DNA of 64,000 nt from Streptomyces justiciae (GTDB lineage Bacteria > Actinomycetota > Actinomycetes > Streptomycetales > Streptomycetaceae): assembly GCF_015163075.1 (NCBI RefSeq), contig NZ_JADDXU010000010.1, positions 124,001 to 188,000 on the forward strand, in the 5' to 3' direction. Below are positions 57,713 through 64,000 of this stretch, one piece after another (within the stretch, counting starts at the first letter, position 1; each line of letters begins with the position of its first letter). The notes under the pieces were generated by a model. That model worked only from the letters and a program-made list of their open reading frames with translations. It did no database searches and was not told where the DNA came from. Position numbers and translations under genes: made by a program.

Positions 57713-58504
57713 ATGCTCACCACCCGCTATGTCACCGGCGCACCCAACTGGATCGATCTCGGCACCCCCGACATCGACGGCGCCGCTTCCTTCTACGGAG
57801 CGCTCTTCGGCTGGCGCTTCGAGCCCGGGCCGCCCGAGTCCGGCGGCTACGGCTTCTTCCGGCTGGACGGGAGGACGGCCGCAGGCGGCATGCAGACCAC
57901 CGCGGAGGACGGTCCGCCGTCCTGGACGGTGTACTTCCAGACGCCTGACGCGGACGCCACGGCGAAGGCCGCCGAGCAGGCGCACGGCAAGGTGCTGATG
58001 CAGCCCCTGGACGTGATGGACCAGGGCCGGATGGCGATCCTCGCCGACAAGGCCGGCGTCCCGTTCGGCATCTGGCAGCCCGGCCGTCTCAAGGGCCTGG
58101 ACGTGACCCAGGAGCCCGGCTCCCTGTGCTGGATCGAGCTGTACACGGCGGACCAGCCGATGGCCGCGTGGTTCTACAACGCGGTGCTCGGCCTGGAGAC
58201 GTACGGCGTCGACTTCCCGGGCGGCACGTACACGACGATCAACCCGGCCGGCACGTCCGAGGACGCCATGTTCGGCGGCATCATCCCGCTCGCCGAGGCC
58301 CCGACGGAGGCGGAGGGCGATCCCTACTGGCTGCCGTACTTCGAGGTCACGGACGTGGACGCGGCGGTGACCAAGACGGAGGCGGGGGGCGGCCTGGTCC
58401 GGATGCCGGCGACCGACATCCCGGGCGTGGGCCGGGTCGCGCGACTGGCCGATCCGTACGGGGCACGCTTCGCGGTGATCAAGAGCGCACCGGCGCAGGG
58501 GTGA
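57713..58504 (+). CDS. Double VOC-domain (glyoxalase/bleomycin-resistance fold) protein
   Basis: A 263-residue protein with two VOC domains (about 8-125 and 132-258): NWIDLGTPDIDGAASFYGALFGWRF, then CWIELYTADQPMAAWFYNAVLGLE. Each carries the paired beta-alpha-beta-beta-beta units of the family, and SFYGALFGW and WFYNAVLGL are the usual sites after beta-1. Members include dioxygenases, isomerases and antibiotic-binding proteins; nothing here fixes the reaction. ATG 57713 has GGAGGGCAAGG just upstream. It diverges from the WhiB-like gene. Confidence 0.87.
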   Translation: MLTTRYVTGAPNWIDLGTPDIDGAASFYGALFGWRFEPGPPESGGYGFFRLDGRTAAGGMQTTAEDGPPSWTVYFQTPDADATAKAAEQAHGKVLMQPLDVMDQGRMAILADKAGVPFGIWQPGRLKGLDVTQEPGSLCWIELYTADQPMAAWFYNAVLGLETYGVDFPGGTYTTINPAGTSEDAMFGGIIPLAEAPTEAEGDPYWLPYFEVTDVDAAVTKTEAGGGLVRMPATDIPGVGRVARLADPYGARFAVIKSAPAQG

Positions 58505-58554
58505 GCTGCCGGGGCCGCTGGGAGGCGAGCGGGCGGCTGCCCTAGCCTGTCGGG

Positions 58555-60030
58555 ATGTTCGCCAAGCGGAGGGCTCGCCGAGAGCAGGAGCGGCAGGAGG
58601 ACCTGGCCGCGCGCATCGTGTCGCCCGTGGCCGAGGTGAGGGTGGCCACGGCCCGGGAGATCGCGGGGGTGCGGGACACGGGCTGGGCGATACGGGAGCT
58701 GGCCCGTGCCCTGCACCGGGAATCGTCTCCCGCCGCGGCAGCGGACATCGCGGAGATCTTCTGCGATGCCGTCTGCCGTGACCGCTCGGCGCGTGAGCGG
58801 GTGGAGTCGATGTTCGTGGCGCACGCCGACGATCCTGCGGCGCTGGTGCGCGCGTGGACGGCGTTCCTGGCGGGGTTCGGGGCGGGCGCCGCTCTGGAGA
58901 CGGTCGACGACGAAGTGGCCGCCGAGGTGACTCACCGGATGCGCCGGGTGGGCGAGCAGGGCTGCAAGCTCTCCGAGCTGTCCGGCACGGACCCGGACAG
59001 CTTTCCCTACCAGCTCACGTTCACGTTCGCCGTCGCCCTGCTCCACGACACCGTGCGCCGCCACACCCCCCTGACCTCGGCCGACGCCGACCGGGCCCGA
59101 CGGCACATCCGCGCGGCCCTGAAGTCGGCCCTCGCGCACCCAGTGGACAGCGACGAGCGCCAGGAGGTACTCACCGCCCTGTGTGAGCGGCCCGAGGACG
59201 AGTCCTGGTCCGACCGGCAGACCGCCGCGCTGTGCATCGAGGAAGCGCTCGATCTGTGCCGCAGTGCCGAGGACGACCTGATCCCGCTGGGCCTGGAAGC
59301 GCTCGACATCACGCTCCACGGCAACGAGGTGTACCGCCACGACGCCGTCCGCGAGACGCTCGACGGGCTCCGCGCACCGGAGCAGGACCCGATCGTCTTC
59401 AGCAAGGTGCTGAGCTGCTACCCCGCGCTGCACGCCGACCGGCCGCTCGACGCCCCGCCGGTCGAGATGTTCCTCGCGGCGCTGGCGCACACCGACTCCA
59501 CCGTGCGGGCGAGCGCCGCCGCCGGTCTGGACACCCTCGCACCCGGGCTGCCCCAGGAGACTCGGGCCGTCGCCGCGCTGATCCACGCCCTCGACCACGA
59601 CCCGGACGTCGAGGTCGTGCGCTGCGCCTCCTACGCCCTCGCCACAATCGCCTGCACCGAGGAGGCCAACTCCCGCGCGGCCTCCACCGCGCTCGCGAAG
59701 CTGACGGATTCGGCCGACCCGGCCCTGCGGCTGGCGAGCATCGAGGGGGCGCTCAACAGGCGCGAGCCCGGAGCGTTCGACCGTCTGACGGCCGAGCTGC
59801 GACGCCCTGATGTGGAGGCCATGTTCGTCTCCCATGTGGGCTATCACTGCGAGCGCACCGGCGGTGTGGCCGAGGACGTGGGTGCCGAATGGGCCCGCCT
59901 GCTGGAGCAGTTGCGCCTGAACGGCTGGGCCGACCGTCCTGGCGAAGACGAGGACGGCGACGACACGGACCCGTCGTTCCGCGCGCTCCTCCTGAACTTC
60001 GCCCTCAAGTCCCTCCCCGCCCGCGCCTAG
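58555..60030 (+). CDS. HEAT-repeat protein
   Basis: A 491-residue helical-repeat protein with a basic N-terminus (FAKRRARREQERQEDL). Repeats such as VRASAAAGLDTLAPGLPQE, DVEVVRCASYALATIA and ADPALRLASIEGALNR follow the HEAT pattern of paired helices. A C-terminal acidic tract (GEDEDGDDTDP) precedes the end. Such solenoids serve as protein-interaction scaffolds; I see no catalytic domain. The stop codon TAG at 60028-60030 overlaps the LacI stop on the other strand (CTAG). Confidence 0.78.
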   Translation: MFAKRRARREQERQEDLAARIVSPVAEVRVATAREIAGVRDTGWAIRELARALHRESSPAAAADIAEIFCDAVCRDRSARERVESMFVAHADDPAALVRAWTAFLAGFGAGAALETVDDEVAAEVTHRMRRVGEQGCKLSELSGTDPDSFPYQLTFTFAVALLHDTVRRHTPLTSADADRARRHIRAALKSALAHPVDSDERQEVLTALCERPEDESWSDRQTAALCIEEALDLCRSAEDDLIPLGLEALDITLHGNEVYRHDAVRETLDGLRAPEQDPIVFSKVLSCYPALHADRPLDAPPVEMFLAALAHTDSTVRASAAAGLDTLAPGLPQETRAVAALIHALDHDPDVEVVRCASYALATIACTEEANSRAASTALAKLTDSADPALRLASIEGALNRREPGAFDRLTAELRRPDVEAMFVSHVGYHCERTGGVAEDVGAEWARLLEQLRLNGWADRPGEDEDGDDTDPSFRALLLNFALKSLPARA

Positions 60031-61040
60031 GCGGACGCCCGCCGCACCAACGTCGTGGGCAGCACCACCCCGGACGTCGCGTCCCCGGGGCCCTTCAGCA
60101 GCAGGCGGGCCATCAACCGGCCCATCTCCTCGATGTCCTGACGGATCGTCGTGAGGGGCGGGTCGGTCTGTTCCGCGATCGGCAGCATGTCGTCGAAGCC
60201 GATGACCGCGACGTCGTCGGGGACGCGGCGGCCGTGCTCGCGCAGGACGCGCAACGCGCCGGACGCGGTCAGGTCGTTCGCGGCGAACACGGCGTCGATG
60301 TCCGGGCAGCGGTCGAGGAGTGCACGCATCGCCCGCTCCCCGCCGGCCGGCGTGAAGTCACCCTCGACGACGAGCCGCGCGTCGACGTCTCCCATGACGT
60401 CCCGGAAGCCTTCCAGCCGGTCCACCGCCGACGTCTGGTCGAGGGCGCCGGTGATGTGGGCGACACGGCTGCGGCCGAGGCCGACGAGATGCCGTACGGC
60501 GTCCCGGGCGCCGCCCCGGTTGTCGCTGTCGACGTACACCACGTCGTCGCCCGTGCCGTCTCTCCAGCCGGGCCGGCCGCCGAACACGGTGGGAATTCCG
60601 GCCCGTTGGATGAGGCCGGGCAGCGGGTCGTCGAGGTGCAGGGAGAAGACGAGCGCCCCGTCGACATGGCCGCCGGCGAGATAGCGGCCGACGCGGGCGT
60701 GGTCGTCCCGGCCCTCGGTGAGCAGCAGCACGAGTTGGTTGTCGTGGGCCGTCAACTCCTTGCTGATGCCGCGTAGTTGCAGTGCGAAGAAGGGGTCGGC
60801 GAAGACCCGGGTCTCCGGTTCGGCGACGACGACGGCGATGGCGTCGTGCCGTCGCGTCACGAGGCTGCGGGCGGCCTGGTTGGGGACGTACCCCAGCTCC
60901 TCCACGGCCCGCCGGACCCGCTCGACGAGCGGCTCCCTGACCCCGTCGCCGCCGTTCACCACCCGCGACACGGTGGCCCGCGAGACCCCGGCCCGCGCGG
61001 CCACGGCCTCCAGCGTGGGACGCGGCACTGTCTCGCTCAC
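60027..61040 (-). CDS. LacI-family transcriptional regulator
   Basis: A 337-residue repressor. The N-terminal HTH reads TLEAVAARAGVSRATVSRVVNG, followed by the hinge helix VPNQAARSLVTRR and a periplasmic-binding-like sugar domain (VDGALVFSLHLDDPLPGLIQ, AVIGFDDMLPIAEQTDPPLTTIRQD). GTG 61040 is used, with AGGAGGAGGG upstream. The perfect palindrome GAGAGCGCTCTC lies in its promoter at 61096-61107 and is a typical LacI-family operator, so it probably represses itself and the divergent gene. The inducer is likely a sugar, but no sugar transport genes are adjacent. Confidence 0.92.
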   Translation of the reverse strand: MSETVPRPTLEAVAARAGVSRATVSRVVNGGDGVREPLVERVRRAVEELGYVPNQAARSLVTRRHDAIAVVVAEPETRVFADPFFALQLRGISKELTAHDNQLVLLLTEGRDDHARVGRYLAGGHVDGALVFSLHLDDPLPGLIQRAGIPTVFGGRPGWRDGTGDDVVYVDSDNRGGARDAVRHLVGLGRSRVAHITGALDQTSAVDRLEGFRDVMGDVDARLVVEGDFTPAGGERAMRALLDRCPDIDAVFAANDLTASGALRVLREHGRRVPDDVAVIGFDDMLPIAEQTDPPLTTIRQDIEEMGRLMARLLLKGPGDATSGVVLPTTLVRRASA

Positions 61041-61095
61041 TTCGGGGCCCTCCTCCTGGTTGCGGCCCAGGATAGCCCTGGTCGGGGGCGGGAGT

Positions 61096-61107
61096 GAGAG
61101 CGCTCTC
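61096..61107. promoter_or_regulatory. LacI-type operator GAGAGCGCTCTC
   Basis: A perfect 12-bp palindrome with the central CG of LacI-family operators, 56 bp upstream of the LacI start and 74 bp upstream of the divergent hypothetical gene. The core GAGCGCTC also occurs in streptomycete CebR-type boxes. Confidence 0.7.
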
Positions 61108-61180
61108 GGGAGGGCGGAAACGTGGTTGCGGAGGCGGGCGTGACGGCAAGAGGATCACCGCATGACTTCGAGAAGAGCAC

Positions 61181-62041
61181 ATGACCGCTGAGCCCCGCCT
61201 CACGCCGTACGCGCGACTCCCCCTCGCGTATCACGGGCGGGACGTGCTGCACAGCACCGTCGACGCGTTCGGGCGGGCGCACTGGCTGCTGCGCGACTCG
61301 GCGCGGCGGGGCGATGTGTACGACGCCCTGGTCCTCACGGTCGAGGACGGGCGCAACCGCAGGACCCGTCTGCGGTCCGTTCACGCCCGCTTCCCTCGGG
61401 TGGACGCGCTGCCGGACGGCGGCTTCGTGGTGGCCGACGCCCGCCGACAGGACGGTGTCGACCAGGTGCAGGTGTTCGGCTCGTCGGGGCACCCGTCATG
61501 CGCCTTCGATGTCGGTGACGCCATCGAACACCTGCTGACCGACGAGACCGGCGACCTGTGGGTGGGCCACTTCGACGAGGGCGTCGGCAGCGACCCGCTC
61601 TGCGATCCGGGGCTGCGGTGCTGGAGCAGTGCCGGGGAACCGCTGTGGCAGTACCACCAGCCCCCGGAGGCCGGCTGGTTCCTGGACTGCTACGCCCTGA
61701 ACGTGGACCGCCGCTGCACCTGGGCGTACCCGTACACGGACTTCCCGCTCCTGGAGGTCCGGAACAGACGGCGGGCGCGCATCCGCACCACGCCCGTCCG
61801 GGGCGCGAAGGGGGTGATGGTCCATGGGCCTCGTGTCGCGCTCTACGGCGGGTACGCCGACGACCACGACCGACTCCTCCTGGGCACCCTCACCGAGTCG
61901 GCGATCGAGCCCGTCGAGGAGACCCGGCTGCTCCGTGCAGACGGTGCGCGGTCGGGGCGTCGGCGGGTCGTCTGTCGCGGTCCCCGTCTCTACGTGCAGG
62001 AGGAGAACGCCGCTGAGTGGACCCTGTTCGACATCAGCTGA
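61181..62041 (+). CDS. Conserved hypothetical beta-propeller-like protein
   Basis: A 286-residue cytosolic protein with repeated beta-strand segments such as VLHSTVDAFGRAHWLLRD, VDALPDGGFVVADARR and LTDETGDLWVGHFDEGV, consistent with a small propeller, but lacking clear repeat motifs. No catalytic residues are evident. Its divergent partner is a LacI regulator with a perfect palindrome between them, so it may be sugar-inducible. ATG 61181 has GAGAAGAG upstream. I do not recognise the family. Confidence 0.65.
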   Translation: MTAEPRLTPYARLPLAYHGRDVLHSTVDAFGRAHWLLRDSARRGDVYDALVLTVEDGRNRRTRLRSVHARFPRVDALPDGGFVVADARRQDGVDQVQVFGSSGHPSCAFDVGDAIEHLLTDETGDLWVGHFDEGVGSDPLCDPGLRCWSSAGEPLWQYHQPPEAGWFLDCYALNVDRRCTWAYPYTDFPLLEVRNRRRARIRTTPVRGAKGVMVHGPRVALYGGYADDHDRLLLGTLTESAIEPVEETRLLRADGARSGRRRVVCRGPRLYVQEENAAEWTLFDIS

Positions 62042-62056
62042 CCCCGCTCACCAGAA

Positions 62057-63019
62057 CTAGTGCTCATGCGGTTCGTACCCCGGAATCGTCCCGTCCGTCT
62101 TCTTCACCAGGAACAGCCCCACCATCCCCATGTCCGAGTGGCTCTGGACATGGCAGTGGTACATCCACGCGCCCGCTCCGACGCCCTCCCCCGCGATCAC
62201 CTGGAAGCCGAAGGAGTCCGCCGGGCCCACGATCTTGTTGTCGATGACCTGGCTCGGGTCGTCGGGGCCGGTGAGGGTGCCGGTGCGGTTGTCCGCCCAG
62301 CGGTGACCGTGCATGTGGAACGTGTGGTAGTACTCGCCGTGCGTGATCATCACGAACTCGACCCGATCACCCACCGTCGCCTCGAAGTTCGGACCCGAGT
62401 GCGCGGGCTTGTTGTTGATGAGCATGTCGTTGAAGACGATCGTGTGGGTCGCGTCCGGGAGGATGTCGCCCTTGCGGCGGACGATCACCGGGCCGTACAG
62501 GCCTTTGCGGATGCCGCCCGTGCCGTGTTCCGTGCCGACCACGTGGTCGTGGTAGTGCCAGTAGCCCGCACTCCCCGCCCGCCACGTGCCGTCCTTGCGG
62601 CGGCCGGGGGCATGGGTGCGCCAGGTGTAGGTGCGGGTGCCGCCCGGTTCGACGTCGCTCTTGTTCAACTTCGTGCCGTCGCTGGAGATCTCGTAGTCCA
62701 GGCCGTGGACGTGGAGGCTCGCCGCCACGTCCATCGTGTTCTCGAACTCGATGTGCAGCGTGTCACCCTCGTTGAGCTCGATCAGCGGGCCCGGGACCGT
62801 CGCCTTGCCCTTCTCGAAGCCGTAGCCCATCTGCCCGTCGGCGAGTTTCTCGGCGTACAGCTTGATGTGCCGGACCTCCCCGCCCGCCGGGGCCGTCTTG
62901 GCCGGGGTGTCGGCACTCGCGGCCTCCGGTGCCGTGGACAACGATGTCGCGACGGTCCCGGCGCCCACCACCGCCGCGCCGCCCAGCAGCATCCTCCGAT
63001 TGAACCCGCGTCTGTCCAT
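62057..63019 (-). CDS. Two-domain small laccase (SLAC/EpoA-type multicopper oxidase)
   Basis: A 320-residue Tat-exported copper enzyme: twin-arginine signal MDRRGFNRRMLLGG with a hydrophobic core to about 35, then two cupredoxin domains. The copper ligands are visible in LHVHGLDYE, WHYHDHVVGTEHG, HTFHMHGHRW and WMYHCHVQSHSDMG (type 1 Cys with Met). It forms trimers with type 2/3 clusters between subunits and oxidises phenolics with O2, influencing morphogenesis in S. coelicolor. Compared with S. coelicolor SLAC as I recall it, the His-rich C-terminal tail after GYEPHEH is missing. It diverges from the ThuA gene. Confidence 0.95.
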   Translation of the reverse strand: MDRRGFNRRMLLGGAAVVGAGTVATSLSTAPEAASADTPAKTAPAGGEVRHIKLYAEKLADGQMGYGFEKGKATVPGPLIELNEGDTLHIEFENTMDVAASLHVHGLDYEISSDGTKLNKSDVEPGGTRTYTWRTHAPGRRKDGTWRAGSAGYWHYHDHVVGTEHGTGGIRKGLYGPVIVRRKGDILPDATHTIVFNDMLINNKPAHSGPNFEATVGDRVEFVMITHGEYYHTFHMHGHRWADNRTGTLTGPDDPSQVIDNKIVGPADSFGFQVIAGEGVGAGAWMYHCHVQSHSDMGMVGLFLVKKTDGTIPGYEPHEH

Positions 63020-63129
63020 GCGGAACTCCCCAGCCTGGTAAGGAATTTGCAGAGACGTACCTGTGACGAACCTGTGCGACGGTACCGGCCGTTCCGCTGT
63101 TTATCCACACTCAGGACAAAGTTGGCCCC

Positions 63130-63155
63130 AACTCGGTCATAGGTATTGGCGAGTT
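63130..63155. promoter_or_regulatory. Inverted repeats between the laccase and ThuA genes
   Basis: AACTCG (63130-63135) mirrors CGAGTT (63150-63155) with a 14-nt spacer, and GTTGG-CC-CCAAC (63121-63132) is a second inverted repeat overlapping it. Either could be an operator for the divergent pair; a copper-linked role is only a guess. Confidence 0.3.
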
Positions 63156-63174
63156 GCGCAAAGACGTCTAGCTT
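63146..63174 (+). promoter_or_regulatory. Candidate promoter of the ThuA gene
   Basis: TTGGCG (63146-63151), a 17-nt spacer and TAGCTT (63169-63174) fit a vegetative promoter; transcription would start near 63181, 28 nt before the ATG. Confidence 0.4.
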
Positions 63175-63208
63175 CCTTGGCGCTGTCGCTGTGACCGAGG
63201 AGGTGCCC

Positions 63209-64000
63209 ATGCACTTACGAGGGTTGAGCACGAGAAGACGGATCGGTGTGGCGGGCGTGACCGCCGGGGTCGTCGTGGCCGGGCTGTTGTCCGGTCCCGC
63301 CGCCACCGCGCGCCCGGCGCCCGAACCACCGCTGACAACGATGTCCGTGAAGTCGCCGCCGGGCGGCGCGAATGTACGGGTGCTGCTCTTCTACGGGTCC
63401 GCCGCGTCCGGCGAGGAGTCGCCGGTGGTGAACGCCGGGATCGAGGCGATCGAGAAGATCGGGCTGTCCGGCCCGGCCGAGCAGCGGTTCAAGACCGTGG
63501 CCACGGACGACGCCTCGGTGTTCACCGATGAGACCAAGCTGGGGCGTTACAACGCGATCGTCTTCCTCACCGGGGGCGGTGACATCCTCGATCCCGAGCA
63601 GGAGGCGGGGCTCGAGGCCTATATGGAGGCCGGTGGCGGGTTCGTCGGCATCCATGACGCCGCGCGGGCCGAGCCGTACTCGGACTGGTTCACGGGGCTC
63701 GTCGGCGCCCGCCCTGCCGCCTCCAGCCCAACCGCCGTACAGCGCGCGGTCGTTGAAGTGGGCGACCGGCAGCATCCGGCGACCAAGGACCTGCCGGTGC
63801 AGTGGAAACGGCCGGATCAGTGGTTCAACTGGGCCAAGAACCCGTCGGGTTCCGTGCACACCGTGGCCCGGGTGCGCGAGTCGACGTATCAGCCCGGCGA
63901 CGGGAAGAACGGCTGGGACCACCCGGTCAGTTGGTGCCGTGACTACGACGGCGGACGCTCCTTCTACACCGGCATGGGCGGCACCGTCTCCTCGTACGAC
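63209..64000 (+). CDS. ThuA-domain secreted protein, 3' end beyond the window
   Basis: An incomplete gene of at least 264 codons. A signal peptide (residues 1-36, basic n-region, VTAGVVVAGLLSG core, Ala-rich cleavage area) precedes a ThuA-like domain: VRVLLFYGS, AIVFLTGGGDILDPEQ, GGGFVGIHDAARAE, the HP-containing DRQHPATKDL and FYTGMGGT. ThuA domains are glutamine-amidotransferase-like folds linked to disaccharide (trehalose/trehalulose) use. In streptomycetes, such proteins are often long, with PKD, CBM or glucose-dehydrogenase domains after this part, which may follow outside the window. GAGGAGG precedes ATG 63209. Confidence 0.85.
   Translation, partial: MHLRGLSTRRRIGVAGVTAGVVVAGLLSGPAATARPAPEPPLTTMSVKSPPGGANVRVLLFYGSAASGEESPVVNAGIEAIEKIGLSGPAEQRFKTVATDDASVFTDETKLGRYNAIVFLTGGGDILDPEQEAGLEAYMEAGGGFVGIHDAARAEPYSDWFTGLVGARPAASSPTAVQRAVVEVGDRQHPATKDLPVQWKRPDQWFNWAKNPSGSVHTVARVRESTYQPGDGKNGWDHPVSWCRDYDGGRSFYTGMGGTVSSYD

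Noticed and set aside
1..64000. Search for CRISPR arrays, rRNA genes, insertion sequences, prophage and attachment sites
   Set aside because: No regularly spaced repeats with unique spacers, no rRNA-like sequence, no transposase or integrase gene, and no direct repeats of tRNA 3' ends that would mark an integrated element were seen.

Overview
The window is about 72 % G+C actinobacterial DNA with dense codon-biased genes, many GTG starts, hairpin terminators without T-tracts, a WhiB-family protein, an SsgA-like sporulation protein and a two-domain small laccase. These features point to Streptomyces or a very close relative. From memory, the idi, SCO6745-type, fad, ssgD, whiB-like and laccase genes occur in a similar order in S. 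coelicolor around SCO6712-SCO6751, so most of the window looks like conserved arm-proximal chromosome. I see no rRNA, CRISPR array, insertion sequence or prophage. No stretch longer than about 300 bases lacks a gene or RNA.

Left third (1-23 kb): a CDF metal exporter, idi, a serine-kinase-like ATPase, a DUF308 membrane protein, an enoyl-CoA hydratase, and a DJ-1/PfpI protein next to a GlxA-type regulator, with a 48-bp tandem repeat between the last two. Then come an SCO6745-family protein, a 43-residue LPFR microprotein, tex, an ABC-F ATPase, a D-amino-acid-oxidase-like flavoprotein, a BCCT carrier, a secreted S15 peptidase and a secreted M1 peptidase. The third closes with an arginase-fold enzyme, an orphan AtpF-like coiled coil, a macro-domain protein, an AnsP-type permease and a MerR regulator.

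Middle third (23-46 kb): a CUT2 sugar importer (permease, lipoprotein, double ATPase) divergent from an SDR and followed by an IclR regulator. A leftward fatty-acid or branched-acid catabolic operon follows: CaiB-type CoA transferase/racemase, a 37-codon coupled mini-ORF, acyl-CoA dehydrogenase, thiolase, FadB-like bifunctional protein and a benzoylformate-decarboxylase-like TPP enzyme. Beyond it lie a trans-enoyl-reductase-like protein, an endonuclease V with an unusual C-terminal extension, ssgD, a PEP-mutase-like enzyme, a GPP34 protein, a second ABC-F gene with a long leader, and dimethylargininase.

Right third (46-64 kb): an acyl-ACP desaturase preceded by three phased palindromes, then the most unusual locus in the window. 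This is a VWA/metallopeptidase gene and a tandem-AAA MoxR gene (rightward) facing an LRR gene and a zinc-ribbon SDR gene (leftward), bracketed by three tRNA-like genes that share one odd D-arm. A cytosolic six-hairpin glycosidase-like protein, a WhiB protein, a double-VOC protein, a HEAT-repeat protein, a LacI regulator with a perfect palindrome, the small laccase and a truncated ThuA protein finish the window.
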